Positions 37,104 to 47,511 of a stretch of 64,000 bases of DNA are shown here, in pieces. A program made the translations under genes and the position numbers. The notes beneath the pieces were generated by a model. It was not told where the DNA came from, made no database searches, and saw only the letters and a program-made list of their open reading frames with translations. Each line of letters starts with the position of its first letter. The stretch's first letter is position 1. This DNA is from Chalciporus piperatus (lineage: Eukaryota; Basidiomycota; Agaricomycetes; Boletales; Boletaceae): positions 186,001 to 250,000 of the forward strand of contig JBBPTG010000010.1 of assembly GCA_038093975.1 (NCBI GenBank). Reading direction: 5' to 3'.

Positions 37104-38693
37104 GACTGTCCAAGAGGTTGCTTTGCAAAGATCAAAACGTTGAGGCGTCGGGGACACGCGGAAATGAAAATGGCACGTGACTCATAACTTAACTAAGTAC
37201 GAATCGACGCTATGATTCTGAACGCGGTCGCTATATAATTGTATTAGTACTAGCGGGTTGAGCTGATGCCTCTAAGACGTGTAGGGATTGAAATATTGAT
37301 AGACCCCCACACCTGTCAAGTTGCTGACTTTTTCTGATTCGTAGCTGATGCACGTTCTGACTCGGGGTTATTTTTCCGTGTGCACGATCAATACTCTAGA
37401 TATCATTTAGCTCGTTTACAAAACGAGCGCAAAGCGTCCCCTCTTAGCGCGCGAGCCATCTGTAACCAGGTATTAGTGAGTTGAGAGTGGGTGTTAGTTT
37501 AGTGGGTCATCAGTTGTAGGGTAATCAGGGCCTGAGGGCCGAGGGGTATGAATTGCGCACATCCCTCGGCTCGTACTTACTGGAAACTAACAGCGTCTAA
37601 GGCACCTGGTGGTGATGGACATGGGGGAATCCAGAACGTTCTTCAGCGGAAGTGAGAATCTCAGAATGGTTTAGTCTGAAGCGTGTGTCCGGTCAGAAAG
37701 CGGTTGGTTCTACCGACAAAGGGTGGTGAAATTTGAATGGGTGGATAACGGCCACATTGGCGTATGAAAAGAAGCTGCACGCCATACCTATCGTGGAAGG
37801 AACAAGCGTGAGCACACAAGAATAACAGCACGACATTGAAATAACCGTGCCAGTGTAACATCGAGTTTACACCCCAGAACATAACCATGGCGCATCCCAC
37901 CAGGCACAGCGATTAAAATACGCTGCGGGAGTCCCTTTCATCCCGCTGGTCTGCGGGGCGGCGATCGTCACGGACAATTTGAATTTGGGATAGAGCCAGC
38001 GGAGCCTGACGAGGAAGCAGCTAACCATAAGAGTTGAACACTTACCTCTCAAGTGACTTTCCGGCATCAAAGAGGCGGAGATAATCCATAGCGCAAGCTT
38101 TCGCGGGTGCTTTGCTATCAGGTGATAACAAGTATCAATGAAAGGATAGGCACCGCAGGGGCTGCCAACAGCATTACCAGTTAAAGGGGGCTTCCATTCC
38201 GCTGGTGCGTTCATTTATTGTGCACGCAATCTTACGTAGCATTGATAGAGCGTCCCGTGAGTCACTAGGTAGGACGAGGGAATATGAAAGCTAGGGAAGA
38301 TACCTATATCGGGGGGATCGATTGTGCCACGTCGAACACCTCACAGATCATCAGGCCGCTGCGACAAGATGCCCGTGAGGGTTCAATATGCAGCGCTGAA
38401 TATTGTGTCCATCTTTGCGTAATTTGGCCTTTCCGCCAGATCAATGACCCTCCGCCAGTTCGAGCACAGTCTACGGACAGGGTTGGTTGCCACTACCAAA
38501 GCATCCGACCTATACAAAGCTGAGCCACCTCTGTCACATTGCTCCAATTCTGTGCAGTAGTGCCAAGCAGAGAGGGGATAGGCATCACATGGTACGCTGC
38601 ACTGGACGGAGTTGCTATACCCGAAAGCTGTGTCGGCATCCATTGTGGCGAGAACGAAGACACCTACTGGACAATGCCTGTTTCCCATCCAGT
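37104..38693. other. Long unassigned region
   Basis: About 1.6 kb without a supported gene. On the minus strand, a frame from ATG about 38214 (MNAPAEWKPPLTGNAVGSPC) and an overlapping hydrophobic frame near 37870-37760 (HWHGYFNVVLLFLCAHAC) could belong to a small spliced membrane protein, but no family is recognised and the splice path is ambiguous. Confidence 0.35.
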
Positions 38694-40210
38694 TCATTGC
38701 TCTTCAACCACCCTTCCGGCATCGGTAAACGCAAGACCTCTTCCCTCACTCTGCATATCCATGACCCGCCAAAAGTCACAGCCCTTGCCATCGTTCTGTG
38801 CCCCGGCGTAACAAATCCACCAGTACCTATCCGTCTTACCATCCTGTCGGTTTTTCATATCAGCCCTGAGGATCGTGGGGACACCGCACTTGCACCGAGG
38901 TATTGTCTTTGGTTGAAAATCAGGACGATAAAACCGAAAAGTAATGTTGATGCGGCAATTAGATGGCTCGTGCGGAGAAGATGGATTCGAAGGATGCGGG
39001 TAAAGAGGCCGGTAAAGATCCAGCGTAGGTTGCGGTGGGATTGAATGCTTGAATGACTCTTGACAGTTTGCGTGCATAATTGTCAACTGAATACTTTTTC
39101 AGTTTACCAAATGACCATCGAAGGTATACTAGAGCGACACACCGAGTTATGGGGCAAAGGAATATTAAACGTTCTCGCCCGTCGGGTGCAGACCTCGTCA
39201 GAAGGAACGACTTCTCGTAGGCGAAAGATTCGGTTTGTCCCTGCATAATACAAATCTCGCTTCGTTAATTGAGCCTCGGACGAGATATTGACTTGCCGAG
39301 ACTCAGTGACGCAATGGTAGGATATGGTCCGAGGTATGTCAATTGATCTGAATGGAATCCGACGCTTTCTTGTGCACCTTCGTAACAGTTTGAGGCCGCA
39401 ACGTTCGCATGCCATAGCTGGCCTTCCGCGCCTGGGTGGGCCATCCACTCCAAAGGAAGTCTCTCACGTTTACGCATCTCGTCATTGACCGCCTTCTCGA
39501 CGTACTTGCAAGCTTTCTCCATCACTTCGGGGAAGAATTCGGGAGGTTCTGTTGGACGCCCATTATACCTCGCACTCAGTCAGCACCCTCATTCCGAACA
39601 AGTTCAGATCAAGTTACCAATACTGAGCTGCCTCCTGCCATGATTCATCATTGTCCACACCGTTCGTTTTTCGGACGAAAAACGAAGTCCGATGTGGACT
39701 TTCAACAAGCCGATCAAACAGCCACCACTTATTTCGTTTCCAAGATTTTGACAAGTCGACCATGGTATAGAATAACTCGCAAGCGAGTTCGGGTGGAAGG
39801 ATTGAGAGATGTTGGGTGCATGGAGTGTGCTGTGCCACCATAAAAGGGTTCGAGAGCGTAAGAGGAGGTAACCGCGGGATTGAAGGCTTTGAAGGCGGTG
39901 GCGGACGTAGGACATCCATAAGATCCACTGTAGGCTTTGTCGGAGAGCCTCCTGAAAAATGAGTGGCATCTTTGATTGCGAGTGGTCGTGAGCTTGTCGT
40001 CGCGTCGCGTTGCTCGATTGCACGCTTTTTGGATGACGGTGGTTTGGACCCTGAAGATGAAGGCTTAAGCCAATTGCTCAAGTCCGACGAGGGCGCCTTC
40101 CTCTTTCCATTACTGCTCGAGGGTTTGTTCCTCGTCGTGTGTTTCGCGTTGATGAGCGCAGCAGCTGCTTGCACGTCGCCATTGCATTGCACGATCGTGT
40201 CGAGCACGGC

Positions 40211-40218
40211 GTCTTGTC
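40211..40218. repeat. hAT target-site duplication, left copy
   Basis: GTCTTGTC directly abuts the left end of the hAT element and is repeated exactly at 41311-41318. Confidence 0.93.
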
Positions 40219-41310
40219 TAGGGTTGCACACGGGTACGGGTGACACCGCGGTGTTTTGGATACGGGTACGACGGGTGCGGGTGCGGTGTTGAGATAGTCA
40301 AACCCGCGCCAATACCGCGTACCCGTGCAAACGGGTACGGGTTTGTACGGGTGGTGGTGACAATGTGAAGGCCGAGGAGGCTCGAGGCCCGAAGCTTCGA
40401 ATAGCGCTCAGCCGCCGTCATTGTTCTCCCAGTGTTTCCCTCCACTCTACCAACAACTTATTACACCATCTCCCGATCCCGTCTCGTTGCATTGCAGAAG
40501 CATCTGAATCATTCGCAAGTTGAGGTGCCAGTTCGTGCGCCACCCCGACAGCAATTCAGTTTGTCCAGCCTCAACTTCTCGATTGCAGCAAATGTTGTCC
40601 CGATGCTCGACCTGCATGGGCTTGTGCGTTATCACGATCGGGCTACTCGCGGGGAGCACACAGGGCGAAGGACTATAAAGTCCCAGCTGTGGTACTAGGG
40701 AATTTCCAAGTCGTGCTGCTATGGCTCCCAAATCGTCCTCCAACTCCAATCTACCTTCTCTTGTCGTGCTGTTGCGGCATCTGACCCTGTTCACTCTGCC
40801 AAACGAACATCGCATGGCATTGGACTACCTCAGTATACCAGGTGAGTATCCTTGGTTTCTTGTTCGTCCGAGTATGAAATTCCGTTCCAGCAACTTCAAC
40901 TGCAGTGAACGCGTCTTTTCACAAGGCCGCCAATTGCTGCACTTTGCCCGAAACCGGTCGTCTGGGCGTTCAGTTTGAACGTTCTTATGCCTCGGGTCAT
41001 GGAGTTGCAATGACTTGATTACATTGGAGGATATTATTGCAGCTATCCGACCGAAGAAACGAAAGCGGGGTGAATCTGAGTCTGTTGCAGTATGACGTAG
41101 TACATATTGGCGCATCCTGTACCTCTTGCGCTGCTCTTGCGTATGATTTCTTTGTCCTTCACCCGCGGGTTTTGGTCACACCGCGGGTTTTGGTCAGAAC
41201 CGCGGGTTGTACGGGTCGGTGTCGACCCGTACCCTCTGAGGGTACGGTGTTGGCGGGTACGGGTGCGGTGTTGGTTTCCCGACCCGCGGTGTAACCCGTG
41301 TGCAACCCTA
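40219..41310. mobile_element. hAT-family DNA transposon derivative, 1,092 bp
   Basis: The ends are inverted repeats, 17 bp perfect (TAGGGTTGCACACGGGT), with further imperfect homology (ACACCGCGG) after a 6 bp offset. The 8 bp duplication GTCTTGTC flanks it. Both subterminal regions are crowded with CGGGTACGGGT and ACCGCGGGT motifs in direct and inverted order, as is usual for hAT transposase binding. Near 40790-40975 is a remnant of the hAT C-terminal dimerisation domain (MALDYLSIP, intron, then RVFSQGRQLLHFARNR), with an apparent 1 nt deletion just before RVFSQ. No full transposase exists, so the copy is nonautonomous. Confidence 0.93.
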
Positions 41311-41318
41311 GTCTTGTC
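41311..41318. repeat. hAT target-site duplication, right copy
   Basis: Exact copy of 40211-40218. Confidence 0.93.
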
Positions 41319-41385
41319 CTGGATGCGGCACAGTGAGTAGACTGGACACCAATGCAATCAACGTATCGGTATCAACTTCGTTCAT

Positions 41386-41815
41386 TGCTAAGGTTTGTGA
41401 TCAACAGAAGGTTAATTGTCGCGGAATGGAAGCGGATCGGAGACAGTGGCTGAGATTGTCTGCCTGGCTCTGGCTCGGTGTCTGGTAACCAAACCGTCTA
41501 ATGAGGCAAGCGCGGTCACAACGCGGTCATGTGTCAATATGTCAATTCCGACAGCCTGCATACAGCGCCGCGCTCCTGTCTCACTCCCTCCCCCCATCGT
41601 TGAAACGTTGATACCCTAACCATCGTACGCCTTCACGATGGGCAACGCAGAGCTGCTCATTGTTGTCCCCAGCAACTACCCTGACACTATCATTTTCCCT
41701 CGGACTTCGAGGCTGTCAAAGCTTGTATGTCATATCATCGAGCCTTCTCTTTTCTGTGGCGTGTGTATCAAGTCTGTATTGACTGGCAACCGGATGGCAA
41801 CAGATCGCTTCGACG
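41386..41815. other. Divergent region, AlkB-GRF / M24 peptidase
   Basis: Contains an open frame from ATG 41638 (MGNAELLIVVPSNYP) that might be an upstream exon of the peptidase gene. Otherwise no feature. Confidence 0.4.
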
Positions 41816-43421
41816 ATGGTAGTGTTGATTACCTTTGTGCTCTCTTATTTCACAGGTTTTCTTTGGGGAGTCCCCCCATTTCGCACCACCTCCACCACTC
41901 CCAGAAATCCCTGGGAGGGACTGGCAGCGCATTGTCAGGACGCTCAGGCCGTAGATGCCTCAGAGGTCCTCGAGCGGCAGCATCGATTAGCACAAACCCT
42001 CCATACCCTTCAAGCATCTGCCTACATCGCAGAACCAGGTGCCAGCGCATTATTCTTTGGCAACATATCCGATGCCTCATGGCATCTCTCCGAACGACCC
42101 CTCCTCCTCATGATCTCCCCACTCTCCGACAACGGAGAAATATCCGCCCAGGTCACAATTCTGACCCCATACTTTGAAGAAACCCGCGCCAGACTACTCG
42201 CGATCCCAGGCACTGACGTCACCTACGTTGCATGGCAGGAAGACGAGAACCCTTACGCCGTCGCATTGAACGCGCTTTCGACCTCTGGCGGGGGACCCAT
42301 CTACGTAGACGGCATGACCCGACACTTCATCGTCGACGGACTCGAGAACGTGGCCCCGGGGCTAAGCGTACGCTCCGCCCCTGTTGAGATTACCTCTCTA
42401 CGTGAACGCAAATCCCCATCCGAGATCACCCTTCTCAAGTGCGTCAACGAGGTTCGTCTTCGTTTTCGTTTAACGTAGGCACCGGAGGTTCCGCGGATCA
42501 TTAACGTATCCTCGACCCCCTTCCCTCGCAAAGGTGACAGTTCTCGCGCTCCGTGCCGTTCAAGGAGAGATGTACATCGGTATACGAGAGTCTCAGGTGA
42601 TTCAAATGGTCGACGAAGCCTTGGCGGCTGCCGGATTAACAGAACGATGGGCATTGGTGCTCTTTGGGGGTGAGTCAAGTTACCTGTAAATTTCTCGGGT
42701 GTCTGACTCTTTGGGACCGAAGAAAATGCCGCGCTTCCCCATGGTACTGGCACCGATCGTGTACTCGGTATCTCGGATCTCATCCTAATCGACGCTGGAG
42801 GTGTGTTGTTTGGGTATCACAGCGACGTCACGAGGGTGAGGTCCCGTTTTTTTTCTGTGATGCACGTCCGACTGAAGAGGGTGTGCAGACCTTCCAGCTC
42901 AAAGAGAGCCAGATACCCGAGGATCACTACCGATTATGGTGGGACGTCCACGCTGCGCAAACAACCGCCATGCGTACCGCCAAAGCAGGCATCATCACGG
43001 CAGACGTGGACAAGCAAGCACGCGCAGTGCTGATTGAGCGTGGACTCGGCCCTTACTTTACCCATAGACTGGGTCACGGTACGTTGTCGTACCTAGTGGA
43101 GTGACCTGAACCTTGTCGATTGACAATGACATGATGTGACCAACTCGACAGGGATCGGTCTAGAAGATCACGAAGCGCCTTATCTTCGAGGGGGATCTGA
43201 TGCTATCATTCAAACTGGACATGCGTTTTCAAATGAGCCGGGGATATATATCAAAGGGAAGGTGCGCGCTCCTCGTGTTTTTTTTGCCGGCGATACAACT
43301 TTCCGACTTGCGTTAGGTCGGGATTCGCTTGGAGGACTGTTTTTACATCGATGGGGATGGAGGAGCTATTTACCTCACGGCGGGTGTGGGTGGGCAAGCT
43401 ATCGATCCACTACATCCGTAA
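41816..43421 (+). CDS. M24 metallopeptidase (Xaa-Pro aminopeptidase/dipeptidase-like), membrane-anchored
   Basis: The chosen ATG at 41816 gives an N-terminal hydrophobic anchor (VVLITFVLSYFTGFLWGV); a start further upstream with a spliced exon is possible. A creatinase N-like domain follows (FFGNISDASWHLSERPLLLM). The M24 domain carries all five metal ligands: LILIDAGG and YHSDVTRTF (Asp, Asp), RLGHGIGLEDHE (His), SNEPGIYI (Glu) and GIRLEDCFYIDG (Glu). It ends GGQAIDPLHP. Five short introns lie between 42450 and 43320. Predicted to hydrolyse peptides with proline at P1'; a membrane or secretory-route location is inferred from the anchor. Confidence 0.88.
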
Positions 43422-43948
43422 ACCCGGTCTGTGCAGCTAACCCCTTGGAGAAATAACGGAAATGGCGGTAGACAAAGGCGCACTCTGAGCTTGCTTGATC
43501 ACGAGGATGCTCCACTCTAACCATGAGAGGACTAGCGCAGACTGGAAATGTACCTCGTGTGAATTGAAGCAAGACATTACTGAGAGCTAATACTTAGTAC
43601 AGGATCATGTGAACAAGAAGTTGATGTAGTACAAGTTGGGTTAATGTAACGGCTGGGTAAGCCCAATAGTGTTCTCCGAGGAAGGAAAATCAGGAATTGC
43701 TCTTCAATGCCGCACAAGGAAACAGAAAGCGGCCGATCAAATTGGAGACAAAGAGTGCGAGCGGTATGAGGGAAGCGGAAGAAAGAACGGATAAGGTTAT
43801 AGTGTAGCAAACGAATTCGAATCAAGGAAGTTTGACGGCCGCGAGAGTTAGTGAGACACGTGAATGGTAATTTGGACCCGAGGACTCGCATGTCATAACA
43901 ACATAAGGCATAGCGCTTGGAGAGACGACATGATCAGGTGAGCTGTGC
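43422..43948. other. Convergent intergenic region
   Basis: Between the stops of the M24 gene and the Ser/Pro-rich gene. Only anonymous short frames. Confidence 0.5.
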
Positions 43949-44831
43949 TCAGAATACCTCCAGGGTCTCGTCGGGAGAGGGAGCAGGAAGAGGGACAGCG
44001 GCAGGAGACACAGGAGTAGAGGATATTGTCGGAGAAGAAGATATTTGGGCAAGGGTGAAATCCTGGGCAGCGTAACGGGGAAAAGGGTTTCGAGTATGCA
44101 TCCGGGAGATGGGAGAAGCTGGAAAGCGGAAACAGGAAGGTGAGCAGTCGAAGCTGAGAGTAAGAGATGTACGCACCAAGAACCTGGGCGTGCCACCTGG
44201 AGGTGATCTCTGGGCTAAAGATATCCCAGTTGCCGGTCATATGCTCAGAGAGTGGTTCCGGGGAACAGGTTGGAGTTTGTTTATCAGGATCCAGTTCTTC
44301 TGTGACACTGGAAACGGGCAGTTCTCCCTTTGTGAGGGATGTATCAATCTTTGTCTTTGCTTTGTAGACACCAAATGTAGGGAGTGAGACGGCTCCATTC
44401 CTGCGTGGACGTAAGACAGGAGAGGAGGGAGGGAAGATTGCAGGGCGCAAGATCGACAGGAACTCCTCAAGCGCCTCTGATGGAAGGTTCGAACTGTAGG
44501 ATCAAATTGCGAACATACAGGTTACGAGACAAGGGAGGGACGGGATTTAGATAGGCTTGGGGTAAGCGGTATGAGAGGGGGGATGGACGCACCGAGGAGA
44601 TGAGCGGGGAGAGTAAGACTCCTTATCTGAGGAAGCAGCGGATTGGTTGCGCGACGAGAGTTTAAAGTCGTCGATGTTCTCAGCTTCCTCTGACTGTTTT
44701 ATACGGTCAGCGTCATTTGGGGGAGGAGCGATCCTGAGCTGTGCAGCACGGGCAAAGTGTGGATAAGCAGCGGTGAGACGGACGGGTCTGGGCGCGACGA
44801 GGAGAGGATTATCGTTGACATTAAGGTTCAT
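43949..44831 (-). CDS. Ser/Pro-rich hypothetical protein
   Basis: Three exons from ATG 44831 (MNLNVNDNPLLVAPRPVRLT). Exon 1 has a predicted amphipathic stretch and a Ser-rich end. An intron (about 44540 to 44490) leads to NLPSEALEEFLSILRPAIFP, a PxxSPVLRPRR segment and SPEITSRWHAQVLG. A second intron near 44120-44172 leads to a Ser/Thr/Pro-rich tail (SSSPTISSTPVSPAAVPLPA) ending ETLEVF. Splice sites and phases are consistent, so I consider it real. No domain is recognised; composition suggests an intrinsically disordered, perhaps regulatory, protein. Confidence 0.6.
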
Positions 44832-45298
44832 ATTGGATGAGATGTTATGCAAGTTGACGTATATAGATGTACTTGGTAAAAAAAAAAAAGAGGGCGTGGA
44901 CGTTGCGCAGCACGACGAGCAAGGGTGAGACAATGACACCGACGATGGCGACGACAGCCATGGTGTTTGTGCATGTTGACACGTTGTTCCCGATTTGGAT
45001 ATGTCGCGATCACCAGCGGCGAATGTCCCGCACGAGTGCATTAACCCAGGTAGACTGTTTGGGATGTCTGTCTCCGTCCTTGGGCATCTCCTATCTTCCT
45101 CGCCCCCCCGGTCCGCATGGGATAACGGAATCAACTTGCCTTTTCGTTTCTTCCGCCTGACTCTGACTAGACGTAACATCGCATCGACCTTCGCGACATG
45201 CCGATTCTATGACATGGAATTCTCGCGACCACATCATAAATACCCCTCCTCTCCCCCGCCTACTCTTCGCTCTTGCCACCACCTCTCTCCTGCGGCAG
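44832..45298. other. Divergent promoter region
   Basis: Upstream of both the Ser/Pro-rich protein (-) and the MFS transporter (+). Contains a poly-A/T run at about 44879-44890. No gene seen. Confidence 0.5.
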
Positions 45299-47204
45299 AT
45301 GGCGTCGACGAACGGTGATCGCACTCTTGACGAGACGTGTCCTCTCCTTCACGACCGAAACGTCGAGGCACAGTCCCAAGATCGGCCCAAGCCAACTCCC
45401 ATCCCCAGGGGCCAACTTGCCGCACTCTGCACCGTCAGGCTCGTCGACCCCATCGCCTTCACACAGCTGTTTCCGTATATCAACGAGTTCATCAATGATC
45501 TCCACCTCACCGATGACCCTTCCCGCATCGGGTTTTATAGCGGACTTGTCGTACGTTCTGCCCCATCTAGTTCGTGGCTTTTCCTTACTGCATGCAGGAG
45601 AGTACCTTTGCGGTCTCACAACTTACGTCCATATACCAATGGGCTCGCATCTCTGGTTCGTCTTGTCGTTGTACCTTGTTGCACCCACGCTTAATTTCGC
45701 ACTTATAGACGTCATCGGACGTCGTCCCGTCATCCTGATCGGTATTCTGGGCCTGGCCACGACAACATTGATGTTTGGATTATCTAAATCGCTGATGTCT
45801 ATTCTGATCGCGAGATGCATCGGTCAGCGTTCTCCGTTCTTCTTTCCTGTTTCGTGACTGACCTTGTCACAGGAGGGTTATTTTCTGGGAATATCGCTGT
45901 CATCCATTCCGTACTCGGGGAGATCACCGACGCCACTAATCAAGCTGCCGCATTTCCTATTTACGGTCTTATGTGGCCTCTTGGTTCCATCTTTGGGTTC
46001 GTTCTTTTGATCACGGCTTTAGATTGACCCAGCTGATACAGTTCTCAAATCAAATTCAGTCCATTAATTGGTGGTTCTCTTTCACACCCGGCTAGCAAGT
46101 TTCCTGACCTTTTCGATTATGGTTTCTGGAGAGAAAACCCCTATTTCCTTCCGTGCCTCATCGCTGCCCTGATTGCCATCATTGGTGTCATCCTCGGCTA
46201 TGCGTTCCTAGAAGAGGTATGTTCTTCTCTCCCCACCCCTGCTTGCATTTACCATTCATAAACAGACCCTGCCTAGCAAACGTAAGCAAAACAGCGAAAA
46301 GCAACCCTCCCCTGTATCACACAATGAGAACCTGGACGCGGTCGCTATCAAACCAGATGGCGCCATGGGTGTCACGCAGCTGTTATCCCTCCCAATCATC
46401 TCAGCTTTGTCATGGTCTGGATTTGCCCTTAGCTTCCTCGCCACATCTTTCGACGTCGTGTTCGTGTTGTTCTGTTACTCACCCGTAGATAGCGGTGGTC
46501 TAGCTTTCTCAGTCAGTTCTTTTCCCTCTGCTTAGATTTCTATTGACTTCCTTCCGTAGGCATCGCAGATCGGATATTCTCTGGCAACGTCAGGCGCAAT
46601 CGCTGCTGGCATTCAGATCTTCATCATGTCTTACTTGCTGCGCACGTTCGACTGTGCAATGATGTACAACTTCTGCATGGGGTTGTGGCCATATACCTAT
46701 ATTGGACTTCCTATCTTGAACGCCATCGCACGCTGGGGTATCGATGAGGCAACCGGCCAGACCGATGCTTACACCACCGCAGCGCTCTGGACTGGGATTG
46801 CGATCGTCCTCGGGCTTTCAAGGACTGCCGCTCTCGCCTTCTCGTAAGTGTGCCTGTCTTTGCATCAATCACAGCCGCTGATTATGTCAAATAGATTGAG
46901 CATGATTCTGACAAAGGAGAACGCTCCTAGCCCCGCAGCCTTGGGTCAATCGAACGGCATCGTACAATTCGCGATGTGCTTCGCGCGTTCCTTTGCGCCC
47001 TTCACGGTCAGGTAAACGCCGCATCTTCCAGACGCTGTCGGTGATTACTCAACTTTTTTCTTCCTCAGCTCGTTGTTTGCATTGTCCATCGATAACAACC
47101 TCCTTGGAGGTCATCTCTGGGTTCTCATCATGGCTTCGTTGGCGTACTTCAGTACCATGATCTCCCGCAAAATTTCACTCCACAGCAAGAAAACCGTCAC
47201 TTGA
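45299..47204 (+). CDS. Major facilitator superfamily transporter (ZIFL/YCR023C-like)
   Basis: Plasma- or vacuolar-membrane secondary transporter. The N-terminus is hydrophilic (MASTNGDRTLDETCPLL). TM1 begins at LAALCTVRLVDPIAFTQLFP; the MFS loop 2-3 signature is RISDVIGRRPVILIGILG; GLMWPLGSIFGPLIGGSLSH is the TM5 motif typical of drug/H+ antiporter relatives. A cytoplasmic loop (KRKQNSEKQPSPVSHNEN) separates the halves, and about 12 helices are visible overall. It ends SRKISLHSKKTVT. Eight or so introns of 50-60 nt. Closest in architecture to fungal MFS proteins of the ZIFL/TetA-like group. Substrate unknown. Confidence 0.87.
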
Positions 47205-47511
47205 TCACCCTCTGTGCATGTATCGATAACATTTCACGATCATCTCACGCACATTATTACGACTCGCACTCCTCCCTCACCTTGTCTTTCGCATCACTGG
47301 CTTTGTCGCATACATTTCCATTTCTATCATTATCCGGAATAGTTTTCAAACGCTGTCGACCACCATACAAAATGTGCAATACCACCGTACCGTGTTACAT
47401 CCAACCGCGTCAGATGATGAATTTGTGGAGAAAACAAGAGCTATAGATTTATCCCCATAAGTTTGACAAATTGTCCCATCTGGTTCAAGTCCGACCGTAC
47501 AATCCAAGCGA
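47205..47511. other. Convergent intergenic region
   Basis: Between the MFS and acyl-CoA synthetase stop codons. No feature seen. Confidence 0.55.

Larger units (their letters stand above)
38694..41385 (-). pseudogene. AlkB-like 2OG-Fe(II) dioxygenase with CUE and GRF zinc finger, split by a hAT insertion
   Basis: The first 25 codons (ATG 41385, MNEVDTDTLIALVSSLLTVP) run into the transposon at 41310, where translation meets a TAG. The rest of the exon resumes at 40218 in frame once one copy of the 8 bp duplication is ignored, giving a CUE/UBA-like helical domain (LDTIVQCNGDVQAAAALINA). A Ser/Lys-rich linker follows, then the AlkB domain: PEFFPEVMEKACKYVEKAV, the iron-site VGFHSDQLTYLGPYPTIASL, a second His in HASTQESFKHSI, and RINITFRFYRPDF (2OG-binding Arg). 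The C-terminus is a GRF zinc finger (PRCKCGVPTILRADMK, WWICYAGAQNDGKGC). Catalytic residues look intact, so the break appears recent. The likely ancestral role is demethylation of alkylated DNA or RNA. Reinitiation at a downstream ATG cannot be excluded. Confidence 0.85.

Noticed and set aside
41638..42177. Separate gene starting MGNAELLIVV upstream of the M24 peptidase
   Set aside because: Beyond about 41870 it runs antiphase to the peptidase coding sequence; at most its first part could be an upstream exon.
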